A stretch of 64,000 bases of DNA from Paenibacillus terrigena DSM 21567 (GCF_000374845.1 NZ_KB895417.1:311661-375660), one strand, 5' to 3'. Shown: positions 25,986 through 35,599, counted from the stretch's first letter. Made by a program: numbers and translations. Notes: generated by a model from the sequence alone, not told the origin.

Positions 25986-27599
25986 GTGTGGATGAGTGTT
26001 TCAAAATACATAAAGGGTGCGGTGATTGGGCTTTCCATTGCTGCAGTCACGTTAACGAGCATACCGAAGACGGAAGCGGAAGCGGATAGTCATCGATTCG
26101 CTATGTCTTATATTTATTTTGGTAAGCCGGATCAATATCTTCAAGCCGTGAACCAGACCAAGGGCAGTCTGGATATGGTATCGCCGAGTTATTTTGATTT
26201 AAACGAGAATGGTTCCTTGAAGTTGACTGAAGCAGTGGATCCGAAGTTTGCCGCGGAGATGCACAAGCAAGGGATGAAGGTCGTCCCGTTCCTGAGCAAT
26301 CACTGGGATCGGAAGTTGGGCGTTGCTGCGCTATATAATCGAGAAGCATTAACGAAGCAAATTGCTGCGGCGATAGAGAAATATAACCTAGACGGTGTAA
26401 ATGTCGACATTGAGAATGTCACAGAGAAACAGCGTGATGATTATACTGCCCTCGTGAAGATGCTTCGTGCAGCCATTCCTGCCCATAAAGAGGTCTCGGT
26501 CGCTGTGGCGGCGAACCCGGATGGTTGGGATACGGGGTGGCATGGGTCCTACGATTATGCCGAGCTCGCGAAGGTGAGTGATTATCTCATGATCATGACA
26601 TATGATGAGAGCTATGAGGGCGGAGATCCTGGTCCTGTTGCAAGCTTACCATTTGTACAGAAATCGATTGCGTATGCGCTTAAGCATGTGCCAAGCGACA
26701 AGATTGTGATGGGGATCCCGTTCTACGGTCGTTACTGGAAATCGGATGGCAGCATTCAAGGGCTTGGAATTCAGAACACGGTTGTAACCAGTCTCATTGA
26801 GAAATACAACGGGAAAGTTGTCTTTGATTCTGCGAGTCAAACGCCGAAAGCGACCTTCACGATTCCAGCCGGTGATCCGGGAACAACGGTCCATGGGAAG
26901 CGAATCACAGCAGGCAATTATACGGTCTGGTATGAGAATGAGCAATCGATTAAGGCGAAGCTGGGTCTTGTCCAGAAGTACAATCTTAAAGGCGCGGGCA
27001 ACTGGAGTCTGAATGAAGAGTCCGGCAACACGTGGGATTATTATTCGACCTGGCTGAACAATTCTTCATATTTGGATACGATCGGCCATTGGGCAGACGA
27101 ATCTATACAATTTGTATCGGATAAAGGATGGATGACAGGGACGGGGAATCGACTGTTCCAGCCGAAAACGCCATTAACGCGCGCACAAGCGGCATCCGTA
27201 CTCGTACGAATGTCAGGCGCGAAGCTGCAAGCAGGGAGCCAGACCACCTTGTTCAAGGATGTCCCATCGAACTATTGGGCAGCAGCGGACATTCAGATTG
27301 CGAAGCAGCGCGGACTGATTAACGGCTATGAAGACGGTCGATTCCTACCTAATCAATCTGTAACACGGGAGGAACTGGCTGTAATGCTGGCTAAGGTGCT
27401 GCAGCAGAAGCCAACATCGTTGACCACTGCATCGTTCAAGGATGTGAGCAGCAGCCGCTGGTCGGCATCTGCGATCGCTAGCTTAGCACAACGCGGTGTC
27501 GTTAGCGGTTATGAAGACGGAACGTTCCGTCCGACACGTGCGGTGACACGTGCTGAAGTGGCTGTGATGCTGCAAGCTGGAGCGTCAATGCAACCATAA
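25986..27599 (+). CDS. GH18 glycosidase with three SLH domains
   Basis: About 537 residues: a signal peptide, a GH18 catalytic domain of the YaaH/chitinase-like group (DGVNVDIENVTEKQRDD with the catalytic Glu, then DYLMIMTYDESYEGG and MGIPFYGRYW), and three SLH domains at the C-terminus (HWADESIQFVSDKGWMTGTG; FKDVPSNYWAAADIQIAKQR; FKDVSSSRWSASAIASLAQR). SLH domains anchor the protein to pyruvylated wall polymer. The substrate may be chitin-like glycans or peptidoglycan. The start is GTG at 25986 (GGAG five bases upstream); ATG at 25992 is a close alternative. Own terminator. Confidence 0.9.
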   Translation: MWMSVSKYIKGAVIGLSIAAVTLTSIPKTEAEADSHRFAMSYIYFGKPDQYLQAVNQTKGSLDMVSPSYFDLNENGSLKLTEAVDPKFAAEMHKQGMKVVPFLSNHWDRKLGVAALYNREALTKQIAAAIEKYNLDGVNVDIENVTEKQRDDYTALVKMLRAAIPAHKEVSVAVAANPDGWDTGWHGSYDYAELAKVSDYLMIMTYDESYEGGDPGPVASLPFVQKSIAYALKHVPSDKIVMGIPFYGRYWKSDGSIQGLGIQNTVVTSLIEKYNGKVVFDSASQTPKATFTIPAGDPGTTVHGKRITAGNYTVWYENEQSIKAKLGLVQKYNLKGAGNWSLNEESGNTWDYYSTWLNNSSYLDTIGHWADESIQFVSDKGWMTGTGNRLFQPKTPLTRAQAASVLVRMSGAKLQAGSQTTLFKDVPSNYWAAADIQIAKQRGLINGYEDGRFLPNQSVTREELAVMLAKVLQQKPTSLTTASFKDVSSSRWSASAIASLAQRGVVSGYEDGTFRPTRAVTRAEVAVMLQAGASMQP

Positions 27600-27613
27600 A
27601 TCATGGATGAATA

Positions 27614-27639
27614 AGGGGCCTTCTAAGGCTCCTTTTTTT
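27614..27639 (+). terminator. Terminator of the GH18-SLH gene
   Basis: AGGGGCCTT / AAGGCTCCT with a two-base loop centre, then seven T residues. Confidence 0.85.
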
Positions 27640-27653
27640 CATTTTGATATGGG

Positions 27654-27683
27654 TTGACATAACGAGGAAATTGAAGTTATCAT
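27654..27683 (+). promoter_or_regulatory. Promoter of the maltodextrin importer operon
   Basis: TTGACA (27654-27659) and TATCAT (27678-27683) with an 18-bp spacer. Two LacI-type operators follow at about +7 and +23, where a bound repressor would block elongation. Confidence 0.75.
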
Positions 27684-27696
27684 ATTACTGAAGTTA

Positions 27697-27726
27697 CTTA
27701 AACGTTTCAGCACTTAAACGTTTAAG
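27697..27726. promoter_or_regulatory. Paired LacI-family operators before mdxE
   Basis: CTTAAACGTTTCAG (27697-27710, imperfect) and CTTAAACGTTTAAG (27713-27726, perfect palindrome) lie 16 bases apart centre to centre. The same perfect palindrome precedes the regulator gene at 31291-31304. Confidence 0.88.
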
Positions 27727-27749
27727 GTCCAAATGGAGGGGGCAAATAC

Positions 27750-29045
27750 ATGTCAAGACGGTTGATGATGACTGCAGTTATTGCTGTTCTTTTCAGTTTT
27801 TCATTTCTTGCTGCATGCGACAAGGCAGAGAACTCACCTGGGAAGGAAGAGCAGAGTAACGAAGCGCAACAACAAAGGAATAGCTCTGAAGGATTGCAGC
27901 CTGAACCAGGCGCAGAATTGCTTGTCTGGGAATCGAAAGGTCCTGAATTCGACTTTTTGAAAGCGATCTCAGTGGAATTTGAGAAGAAATACGGTGTGAA
28001 AGTAAAAGTCGAAGCGGTTCCGGCGATAGACAGTGTTAAGAAGCTGACGACAGACGGCCCGGCAGGAATCGGAGCCGATGTCTTCTCTGCACCGCATGAT
28101 CAATTAGGAAATGCCGTTACGGCAGGTCTCATACTGGAGAATGATGTGTTCGACGAGAAGATGACGAACGAATTTATGTCCAGTGCCATCAGCGGCGTCA
28201 AGTATCAAGGCGTACTCTATGGTTTCCCGACGGCGATCGATACGTATGCGTTATTCTATAACAAGAAGCTGATGGATAAAGCCCCTCAAACCTATGAGGA
28301 TATCATCAACTTCGCAGTGACCTATAATGATCCCGCCAATAAGAAGTTTGCCTTCATGTGGGATGTCGCACAGTTGTATCAATCCTATTCGTTCCTAGCG
28401 GGCTATGGTGGGTATGTATTCGGTAATGAGGGTACAGACGCGAACGATATTGGTTTGAACAATGTGAAAGCGATCGAAGGGGCGAAATTCCTACAGTCGC
28501 TTAAGCAAATTCTTCCGATTAACGTCAATGATATGAATGACAATATCATCACGGGTTTCTTCCAAGAGGGTAAAACGGCGGCAATCATTAACGGGCCGTG
28601 GCTGATTTCCAGTCTATCCAAAGACAACCTGGATTATGGAGTCGCGCCGCTGCCACTGCTGCCGAATGGCGAACATCCGAAGAGTTTCTCTGGGATCAGA
28701 GCATTGTATGTCAATTCCTATACGAAGTATCCAGCTGCTGCGAAGCTGTTCGCTAGCTTTGCAACGAACAAGGAGAATTTGAAATTACGTTTCGAAATGA
28801 CGACGCAGCTGCCACCGCGGAATGATCTAACGAATGATCCGATTCTGACGGAGAATCCGAATGCACTCGCATTCCTAGAGCAAGCGAAGTATTCTACTCC
28901 GATGCCTTCCATTCCGGAAATGGGGAATGTGTGGCAGCCGGCCAGCGCAGCAATTGCTTCGATCTGGAATGACAATCAAGACCCTGCGGCAGCCCTCAAT
29001 AAGGCGGTAGAACAGATCAAAACGGCAATGAAAACGAAGCATTAA
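27750..29045 (+). CDS. mdxE: Maltodextrin-type ABC transporter, solute-binding lipoprotein
   Basis: A 431-residue lipoprotein (lipobox LAAC at about residues 20-24) followed by a charged linker and a family 1 solute-binding domain. Phrases such as GADVFSAPHDQLGNAVTAGL, GVLYGFPTAIDTYALFYNK and AAIINGPWLISSL are those of MalE/MdxE-type maltose and maltodextrin binders. The sugar cannot be fixed by reading. First gene of the operon mdxEFG, under two LacI operators. No ATPase gene is in the operon; such importers in Bacilli share MsmX-type ATPases. Confidence 0.87.
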   Translation: MSRRLMMTAVIAVLFSFSFLAACDKAENSPGKEEQSNEAQQQRNSSEGLQPEPGAELLVWESKGPEFDFLKAISVEFEKKYGVKVKVEAVPAIDSVKKLTTDGPAGIGADVFSAPHDQLGNAVTAGLILENDVFDEKMTNEFMSSAISGVKYQGVLYGFPTAIDTYALFYNKKLMDKAPQTYEDIINFAVTYNDPANKKFAFMWDVAQLYQSYSFLAGYGGYVFGNEGTDANDIGLNNVKAIEGAKFLQSLKQILPINVNDMNDNIITGFFQEGKTAAIINGPWLISSLSKDNLDYGVAPLPLLPNGEHPKSFSGIRALYVNSYTKYPAAAKLFASFATNKENLKLRFEMTTQLPPRNDLTNDPILTENPNALAFLEQAKYSTPMPSIPEMGNVWQPASAAIASIWNDNQDPAAALNKAVEQIKTAMKTKH

Positions 29046-29081
29046 ATGAATTTTTAAATTATTTCTAAGGCGGTCTGCAGA

Positions 29082-30398
29082 ATGCATGTAAACCTAGACG
29101 CTCGTCGCTATCGGACCAAAGCTGCTATTTTTTCCGCACTATTTATCGGGTTAGGACAGCTTTATAATCGGCAATATGTGAAGGGCTTCCTATGGATGGT
29201 CGTGGCCCAACTGTTCTTCTGGACGTATTATCCCATTGCGTATAAAGGCATAACCGGCCTGATCACGTTAGGCGACGTGCCTTCACGAATCATTAAGGGG
29301 AAAGTAGTCCAAGGCGATCATTCGATCTTTTTGCTCATTAATGGACTTATCACCGTTGTGATCATTCTATTGTTCTTGGGCGTGTACATCATGAATATTG
29401 TTGACGCGAAGAAAAATGGCGAGATTCGGGACGAAGGGGGCCAAGTGCTCGGATTTATCGCATCCCTGAAGAGGGCTAAATTTCGGAACTTTCCTTATTT
29501 ACTCTTGCTGCCAGCCACCTTCTTCGTACTATTCGTGACAGTCATGCCATTAGTCTTCAATGTATTGATTGCATTTACGAACTATTCGGCTCCGGATCAT
29601 ATTCCTGACCGTTCATTGGTTGATTGGATCGGCTTCGCATCGTTCTACGATTTATTTACGCAAGAGGCATGGCGATCTACTTTTGTAGGCATTGCGGTAT
29701 GGAACATCATTTGGGCTACCGTGTCTACCATTTCGGTTTTCTTAAGTGGTCTGATCCTCGCGATGATGGTGAATCATCCGAGAGTTAAGTTCAAGAAGTT
29801 CTGGCGCACGGCGTTCATCCTGCCATGGGCGGTTCCACAATTTATCTCGATCCTTGTATTTCGGGTGCTTCTGAATGGGTCGTTCGGTCCGATTAATGAT
29901 CTGATAGTCAAACTTGGATTTTCGCCAGTACCTTGGCTCTCGGATCCAACCATGGCAAAAGTATCGATTATTCTTGTGAATCTGTGGTTCTCGACGCCAT
30001 TTCTCATGGCGCTTATGTCGGGCGTACTCACAACGATGCCGCGCGATCTGTACGAAGCCGCAGAGGTTGACGGTGCATCATGGAGGCAGAAGTTTAGCAA
30101 AATTACGCTTCCGCTTGTGCTCTTAGCTACTGCGCCCATATTGATTATGCAATTTGCGTTTAACTTTAATAATTTCAATTTGATTTATTTGCTAACGGAT
30201 GGTAACCCGAATCAACCGGATTACTTCTACGCCGGAAGTACGGATATTCTGATTTCGTGGATTTTCAAAATGACGCTGAATCAGAGCCAGTTCAACATGG
30301 CTTCCGCTGTATCCATCATCATGTTTATACTCATAGCAGGGTTCTCTTTATGGAACTACAAGCGAATGAAGTCAAATCAAGAAGAGGATTGGGTCTAA
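29082..30398 (+). CDS. mdxF: Maltodextrin-type ABC transporter permease, MalF/MdxF type
   Basis: A 438-residue permease. An N-terminal extension with three to four helices (FSALFIGLGQLYNRQYVKGF) precedes the six-helix transport core, as in MdxF. The cytoplasmic EAA loop is YEAAEVDGASWRQKFSKITLPL. AAGGCGG precedes the ATG at 29082. It is immediately followed by mdxG with no gap. Confidence 0.92.
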   Translation: MHVNLDARRYRTKAAIFSALFIGLGQLYNRQYVKGFLWMVVAQLFFWTYYPIAYKGITGLITLGDVPSRIIKGKVVQGDHSIFLLINGLITVVIILLFLGVYIMNIVDAKKNGEIRDEGGQVLGFIASLKRAKFRNFPYLLLLPATFFVLFVTVMPLVFNVLIAFTNYSAPDHIPDRSLVDWIGFASFYDLFTQEAWRSTFVGIAVWNIIWATVSTISVFLSGLILAMMVNHPRVKFKKFWRTAFILPWAVPQFISILVFRVLLNGSFGPINDLIVKLGFSPVPWLSDPTMAKVSIILVNLWFSTPFLMALMSGVLTTMPRDLYEAAEVDGASWRQKFSKITLPLVLLATAPILIMQFAFNFNNFNLIYLLTDGNPNQPDYFYAGSTDILISWIFKMTLNQSQFNMASAVSIIMFILIAGFSLWNYKRMKSNQEEDWV

Positions 30399-31232
30399 AT
30401 GTCTAAATTAAAAAGCAATTTAGTCGTCATAGGGATTTATATGGTATTTATCGTGCTGTTGATCACGACCATTTATCCGATGATCTGGGTTGTCGGAACC
30501 TCGCTCAATCCAGGGAATACCTTATTGGTCAGCAAGATGTTCCCTGACAATCCGTCGCTGCTGCATTATGTTGAGTTGATTCGGAATACCGATTTTATGC
30601 TGTGGTTCGGCAATACACTTAAGATTGCTGTGGCGAATGCATTTCTATCGACCATCCTCGTTGCGATGACGGCATATGCTTTCTCCAGATTTCGCTTCAA
30701 AGGGCGGCAGCAGGGGCTTATGACTTTGCTTGTTTTGCAGATGTTCCCGGGCTTCTTATCGATTATGGCGATCTTTGTGCTGCTGCTGCAGACCAAATTG
30801 CTCGATACGCATCTAGGGCTGATTCTCATCTATGTCGGCGGTTCGATTTCGATGGGGACTTGGGTGATGAAAGGTCATTTTGATACCATTCCTAGAAGTC
30901 TAGAGGAAGCTGCTTTTATCGATGGCGCGAGCAATAAAGATGCGTTTTTCCGAATTATTCTACCTTTATCCTTGCCGTCGATTACCTTTGTCGCCCTGAA
31001 TAGCTTCATTACACCGTTCATGGACTTCATACTGCCGCAAATTGTATTGCGGTCATCGGAGAAAATGACGTTAGCGCAGGGGCTATACAGCATGGTCGCG
31101 AATGAGACCAATTCGAGCTTTACGGTATTCGCTGCTGGCGCGGTATTAGTGGCTTTGCCGATCACGCTCTTGTACATGTACTTCCAGAAGTATTTAATCC
31201 ACGGCATGACAGCAGGCGCAGACAAAGGATAA
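30399..31232 (+). CDS. mdxG: Maltodextrin-type ABC transporter permease, MalG/MdxG type
   Basis: A 277-residue permease with six helices. The EAA loop (LEEAAFIDGASNKDAFFRII) contacts the ATPase, and the terminal segment ends YLIHGMTAGADKG as in MalG-type proteins. The start codon follows the mdxF stop directly. Forms the heterodimeric channel with MdxF. Confidence 0.92.
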   Translation: MSKLKSNLVVIGIYMVFIVLLITTIYPMIWVVGTSLNPGNTLLVSKMFPDNPSLLHYVELIRNTDFMLWFGNTLKIAVANAFLSTILVAMTAYAFSRFRFKGRQQGLMTLLVLQMFPGFLSIMAIFVLLLQTKLLDTHLGLILIYVGGSISMGTWVMKGHFDTIPRSLEEAAFIDGASNKDAFFRIILPLSLPSITFVALNSFITPFMDFILPQIVLRSSEKMTLAQGLYSMVANETNSSFTVFAAGAVLVALPITLLYMYFQKYLIHGMTAGADKG

Positions 31233-31258
31233 ATCTGACCCTCTCATGACTTGCAAAA

Positions 31259-31304
31259 TTGACTTTGAAAAGGCAGTATGCTTAAATTAACTTAAACGTT
31301 TAAG
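31259..31304 (+). promoter_or_regulatory. Promoter and operator of the LacI-type regulator gene
   Basis: TTGACT (31259-31264) and TTAAAT (31282-31287) with a 17-bp spacer, then a perfect CTTAAACGTTTAAG palindrome at 31291-31304. The layout implies autoregulation by the same protein that controls mdxE. Confidence 0.75.
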
Positions 31305-31327
31305 TCATGGTGAGAGGTCGGATTCAT

Positions 31328-32242
31328 ATGAAAAAAACTACGATTAAAGATATTGCGAAAGCAGCAGATGTATCCATAGCAACCGTGTCTTACATTCTGA
31401 ATGATGTGAAGACGCAATCCATCTCGGATGAAACCCGTGTCAAAGTACTAAAAGTCGCGCAGCAGTTGAAGTATGTGACGAACCGTTCTGCTCAATCGTT
31501 AAAGATCAAGAAAACAGGACTGATGGGTATTCTGTTGTTCAAGGACGCCCAGCAAAGCCCTGGATCGGCCTTGAAATATGCCAAGACGATCTACAAGCTG
31601 GAGGAGCTGTGCAGAAATCTCGGATATCATGTGATTTTTATGCAATTGGACAGCGCATCCTTATCCTATAAGGTCATTATGGAACGGAATTTGGATGGCG
31701 TGTTCTTAATTAATGCGGATCGGGAGAAATTCTATGCGATCTCGAATCAATTTGGGTTCGGGATTCCGGTATTCGTCATCGATAGCTATATCGAAGATTC
31801 GTTGTTTCACAAAATTATGCCGAACTTCGGGCAAGGTTTTGCAGCGGCCCAGACGGTACTGGGGCAAGCGCCGGAGTTTCTCGTGATGGATGCCTATAAC
31901 AATACAGAATTAAGAGAGGTCATCAAGCAGCAATCGGGATTGGACGAAGATCGAATTTATGTCTATGAGAATCGTGATGGGATGCAAGCTTTTTTATCAA
32001 AGTTTGCGGGTAAGCCTGGTATCGTAATTAACGAGTTCCTGGCGAATGAAGCATGGAAGACGCATAAGAATCTGGTGGCATGCTGTACATCCCATTGCGA
32101 GGAGTTATTCCCGGACGACATGATGAAGATATCATTTAATCTCAATGACTACACGGAAGTTGTTAATATGATGGACAGTTATATTAATGATGCGGCGTAT
32201 GTCAAAGAGGAGAAGTTTTTCTTATTGACCGCCACATCATGA
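31328..32242 (+). CDS. LacI-family regulator of the importer operon
   Basis: A 304-residue regulator. The N-terminal helix-turn-helix reads TTIKDIAKAADVSIATVSYI, then LNDVKTQSISDETRVKVLKVA with the hinge helix. The effector domain is shorter and more divergent than usual, about 245 residues. The ATG at 31328 is chosen (AGAGG about nine bases upstream) over the frame opening at 31307. A perfect operator lies just upstream and a pair precedes mdxE, so it most likely represses both itself and the operon until an oligosaccharide inducer appears. The esterase genes that follow may be co-transcribed. Confidence 0.88.
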   Translation: MKKTTIKDIAKAADVSIATVSYILNDVKTQSISDETRVKVLKVAQQLKYVTNRSAQSLKIKKTGLMGILLFKDAQQSPGSALKYAKTIYKLEELCRNLGYHVIFMQLDSASLSYKVIMERNLDGVFLINADREKFYAISNQFGFGIPVFVIDSYIEDSLFHKIMPNFGQGFAAAQTVLGQAPEFLVMDAYNNTELREVIKQQSGLDEDRIYVYENRDGMQAFLSKFAGKPGIVINEFLANEAWKTHKNLVACCTSHCEELFPDDMMKISFNLNDYTEVVNMMDSYINDAAYVKEEKFFLLTATS

Positions 32243-32268
32243 TTCTTATGTGGTGAGGAGAATGCGGA

Positions 32269-33612
32269 GTGGATGTTTCGCGGTTCATACAACTTAAAGA
32301 TTTCGAATCGAAGATATTAAATAATACGAGAGAAGTGTTCATATATTTGCCGCCAAGCTATAACCTGAATGATCAAGAGCGGTATCCAGTCTTATATATG
32401 CATGACGGTCAGCATGTTTTCTTCGCGGATCAGAAGGGCGAATCCTGGGATGTGCATACGGCCGTAGATCAGTTGGTTGCGGAAGGGAAAATGAGAGAAA
32501 TCATTGTGGTCGCGATCTCGCATATTGAAGATGCTAGAATTGCCGAATATATGCATGCGAATCCGCAAGGACATAATATTTTTGGCACAACCAATCAAGG
32601 GGAATTATACGAGGAATTTCTCGTTCGAGAAGTAAAGCCCTACATCGATACAACCTACCGTACGTTGCCAGGTAGAGAGCATACAGCGCTCATGGGCTCG
32701 TCAGCTGGAGGATTAGTGTCCTACAATATTGGATTTCGAAAATCGGATATATTCGGGATGATCGGCGCGTTATGTCCTTTCTTTGTCAGTGTTGACCCGA
32801 ATACGATGGAAGACCGCTGGTTAAGCCATGTGTACACGGAGAAGAAGGATTTGAAGATATGGATGGATGTCGGCGATGCTGAAGGCTTTACCGTGATGGA
32901 GAAGCATGTGCGCCAGGTGGCGGATGTCCTGATCAACACGGGTTATCAGCCTGGTGAGGACATGATGTATTACTATGCCGTAGACTCCGGTCATTCGCAG
33001 AAAGATTGGGCAGCTAGAGTTCACGCGCCGCTCCTTTACTTCTTCGGGGAGATTGGTAAGCCGATCCGTGTGGAATTGCATGGGCCTGAGACGGTTGGGC
33101 TGCAGGGGGCTAAGCGTAATTTAAATGCGATCGTTCACTTCGACAGTGGTTTTATGATGACCGATTTACAGGGGACCTATGAAGTGGCTGATCCTGAACT
33201 GCTGGATGTGACGGTGGATGGAAGACTCCTTGCCAAGAAAATAGGGCAGACAAAGGTGACCTATCACTATGCGCATTTAACGGCTTCGTTAGAGCTGAGC
33301 GTTATCCCGCATCTGTCCCCGACCGCTACTGTGAATGTCTTCGTGAAAGTGCCGACAACAACGCCGCAGACGGATTCCTTATATGCAGGCATTGCATTGC
33401 CGATGATTCATAATCGTCTCTTCGGAGGCACGTTCGAAGTACCGCGAGATATGTCTTTCGAATTCCGTATTTCCAGAGGACTGGGTAAGCACGAGACGGA
33501 TCGCTATGGCCACGAGGTCCCTTATCGCAAATTTACGGTCACGGATGGGTTAATCCTGAATTACGTTGTGGAGAATTGGGTGGATTGTGTACCAGCGAGG
33601 GAGGTGCAATAA
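32269..33612 (+). CDS. Esterase-D-type alpha/beta hydrolase with C-terminal accessory domains, copy 1
   Basis: A 447-residue cytoplasmic protein with no signal peptide. Residues 1-260 form an esterase-D/Fes-type alpha/beta hydrolase. The nucleophile Ser is in MGSSAGGLVSY, the acid is in MDVGDAEGF and the His in SGHSQKDWAAR. Residues 265-345 look like a bacterial Ig-like fold (LQGTYEVADPELLDVTVDGR). The end (VNVFVKVPTTTPQTDSLYAG, RISRGLGKHETD) looks like a starch-binding-type sandwich. It is about 40% identical by eye to the next gene. Start GTG at 32269 with GTGAGGAG upstream. Substrate unknown; position suggests acylated oligosaccharides. Confidence 0.78.
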   Translation: MDVSRFIQLKDFESKILNNTREVFIYLPPSYNLNDQERYPVLYMHDGQHVFFADQKGESWDVHTAVDQLVAEGKMREIIVVAISHIEDARIAEYMHANPQGHNIFGTTNQGELYEEFLVREVKPYIDTTYRTLPGREHTALMGSSAGGLVSYNIGFRKSDIFGMIGALCPFFVSVDPNTMEDRWLSHVYTEKKDLKIWMDVGDAEGFTVMEKHVRQVADVLINTGYQPGEDMMYYYAVDSGHSQKDWAARVHAPLLYFFGEIGKPIRVELHGPETVGLQGAKRNLNAIVHFDSGFMMTDLQGTYEVADPELLDVTVDGRLLAKKIGQTKVTYHYAHLTASLELSVIPHLSPTATVNVFVKVPTTTPQTDSLYAGIALPMIHNRLFGGTFEVPRDMSFEFRISRGLGKHETDRYGHEVPYRKFTVTDGLILNYVVENWVDCVPAREVQ

Positions 33613-33614
33613 AG

Positions 33615-34943
33615 ATGGAGCATCGTTCAAGCATGCTTAGAATTGAAGGTTTCTATTCGTCTTATCTAGATAATCAAAGAGATTTGTTAGTCTATCTGCC
33701 GCCTAGTTATGATCAAGACTCAAGTAGACGGTACCCGGTGCTGTATATGCATGATGGTCAGAACATTTTTCATCCGGCATTTAACGGGTATTCATGGAAC
33801 GTCCATGAGACCATCGATCAGCTGGTTCAGGATAACAAGATGGAAGAAATCATCGTTGTCGGCATCTCCAATATGGGCATGGAGCGGTCGAATGAATTTA
33901 CCCACGATATGGACGGCATACGCTATCAGGATGATAAGGTTGATATTCGGCCATTGGGCCACTTGTATGAGAAATTCCTCATCGAAGAGGTAAAACCTTA
34001 TGTCGACAGGATTTTTCGTACAAAACCAGGTGCCGAGCATACCGCATTGATGGGCTCTTCCCGTGGGGGACAGGTCACATATCATATCGGGCTTCGCCGT
34101 CCAGATATTTTCAGCAAGCTCGGCATTATTTCACCGTATTTGTATTACGTCGATCCGCTGACATTGGAGGAATTCCCGCAATATCACTCTTTTCAGAGCA
34201 AGCAGCCGATTTCCCGCATCTGGATCGATTTGGGCAGCAGCGAAGGACTGCTGATTATGGAGAAGCATGTGCGCGAAGCGGCCGAGAAGCTGGTGGAGCT
34301 CGGATATGAAGCAGACAACGAACTGCTCTATCTGTACGCGCCCGAAGCGGCTCATGTAGAGAAGGATTGGGCGGCAAGACTGATTTCACCGCTCATTCAT
34401 TTCTATGGCAATAAGGGAAAGACACGTGCAGTTGCTTTACACGGTCACGATGAAGTGGGCATGGTGGGTGCGAAGAGCCGACTCAATCCGATTGTCGAGA
34501 TGGAGAATGGGCTTCAGATGACCTTGTTGCGTGCGGATTATCAAGTCTTAAATCCTGAAATACTCGATGTTCGGGCGGATGGTACCCTTCTTCCGAAATC
34601 TACAGGAGAAACTACGGTCACCGTGCAATATCAGGGGCTTCAAGCGAGCAGAACCATTCGAGTTATTCCGGAGACCCCAGAACATGTAACGCTGGACATC
34701 ATCGTTCACGTTCCGCCGAACACGCCGGAGGTTGTTAGGATCTACGCGTGGTTCCCATTGGCTGATGCGGGTCATGGAACGTATACGAATCATTTGCGTC
34801 TTCCTCTGCACACGGAGCTTGTGTTTCAAGTGACAAGAACGGATGGGCGTATCGAGTTAGATCGGAATGGGAATCCGGTAGAGCACAAATATAAGGCTGC
34901 TGCTAATGGGACCGTCGAAATATATGTAGAGCGATGGTCTTAG
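33615..34943 (+). CDS. Esterase-D-type alpha/beta hydrolase with C-terminal accessory domains, copy 2
   Basis: A 442-residue paralogue of the preceding gene with the same layout: hydrolase domain (VLYMHDGQNIFHPAFNGYSW; nucleophile in MGSSRGGQVTY; DLGSSEGLL; AAHVEKDWAARL), then the Ig-like stretch (LRADYQVLNPEILDVRADGT) and a terminal sandwich domain (LDIIVHVPPNTPEVVRIYAW). The ATG at 33615 lies two bases after the previous stop, with GGGAGGTG upstream. The tandem pair looks like a local duplication that has diverged, perhaps for different acyl or sugar groups. Confidence 0.78.
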   Translation: MEHRSSMLRIEGFYSSYLDNQRDLLVYLPPSYDQDSSRRYPVLYMHDGQNIFHPAFNGYSWNVHETIDQLVQDNKMEEIIVVGISNMGMERSNEFTHDMDGIRYQDDKVDIRPLGHLYEKFLIEEVKPYVDRIFRTKPGAEHTALMGSSRGGQVTYHIGLRRPDIFSKLGIISPYLYYVDPLTLEEFPQYHSFQSKQPISRIWIDLGSSEGLLIMEKHVREAAEKLVELGYEADNELLYLYAPEAAHVEKDWAARLISPLIHFYGNKGKTRAVALHGHDEVGMVGAKSRLNPIVEMENGLQMTLLRADYQVLNPEILDVRADGTLLPKSTGETTVTVQYQGLQASRTIRVIPETPEHVTLDIIVHVPPNTPEVVRIYAWFPLADAGHGTYTNHLRLPLHTELVFQVTRTDGRIELDRNGNPVEHKYKAAANGTVEIYVERWS

Positions 34944-34971
34944 GTAAGCAACAGAAAAGGAAAGATAGACA

Positions 34972-35496
34972 ATGAAAAAAGTACTCATAGGATTGATTTG
35001 CAGCGTGATCTTGTTCTCAGGGGCTGCGTATGCGGCGTCGAGCTTACCGGCGAAGGGTGAACAGCCTAAAGCCAAGGTTAGCAGTAAGCAGACTAACAAT
35101 TTTCAGAAGCTACCCATCACGCAAAAAATAAACGATGTCGAGGTTACGATCCATGCCGTGAGGTTGACGGATGAGACAACGGATTTCGAAATCACGATCA
35201 AGAACAACACGGATGATGAGACGATTATACCGGAATTGGTTCATAGCATCGCAGGTGCGAATGTTCAGATCCAAGGTAAAACCAAGGAAACAGTGGGCAT
35301 ATCACAGGATAATCCCGACTTTGGCGATAGCACGATCAAACCGAACAAAGAAAAGTATGGTTGGTTAAGCTATAAAGCCCTATCAGATAAAAAGGTTAGA
35401 AATATGACGTTAAGCTTTTCTGTAGAGGGGAAAAACAAACAGAGAAAGTTCTCCTTCTATATCGATTGTAAAGATCTTAAATTCCGTACGCTATAA
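34972..35496 (+). CDS. Secreted protein of unknown function
   Basis: A 174-residue protein with a clear signal peptide (MKKVLIGLICSVILFSGAAY, cleavage near AYA-AS), a Lys/Ser-rich linker and a beta-rich domain (NDVEVTIHAVRLTDETTDFE, NNTDDETIIPELVHSIAG). The domain resembles the immunoglobulin-like, DUF4352-style extracellular domains in general pattern, but I cannot assign a family. AAAAGGAAAG precedes the ATG. It lies 28 bases after the second esterase on the same strand. Confidence 0.65.
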   Translation: MKKVLIGLICSVILFSGAAYAASSLPAKGEQPKAKVSSKQTNNFQKLPITQKINDVEVTIHAVRLTDETTDFEITIKNNTDDETIIPELVHSIAGANVQIQGKTKETVGISQDNPDFGDSTIKPNKEKYGWLSYKALSDKKVRNMTLSFSVEGKNKQRKFSFYIDCKDLKFRTL

Positions 35497-35599
35497 ATCC
35501 AATGACGAACATCTGGTAATATCTGTTTATTTCTCCGTGGTTAGGGGCATATTAGCAGCATGCTTATAAGGTAAATGAACGGGATAAGGAGAATAAGAG

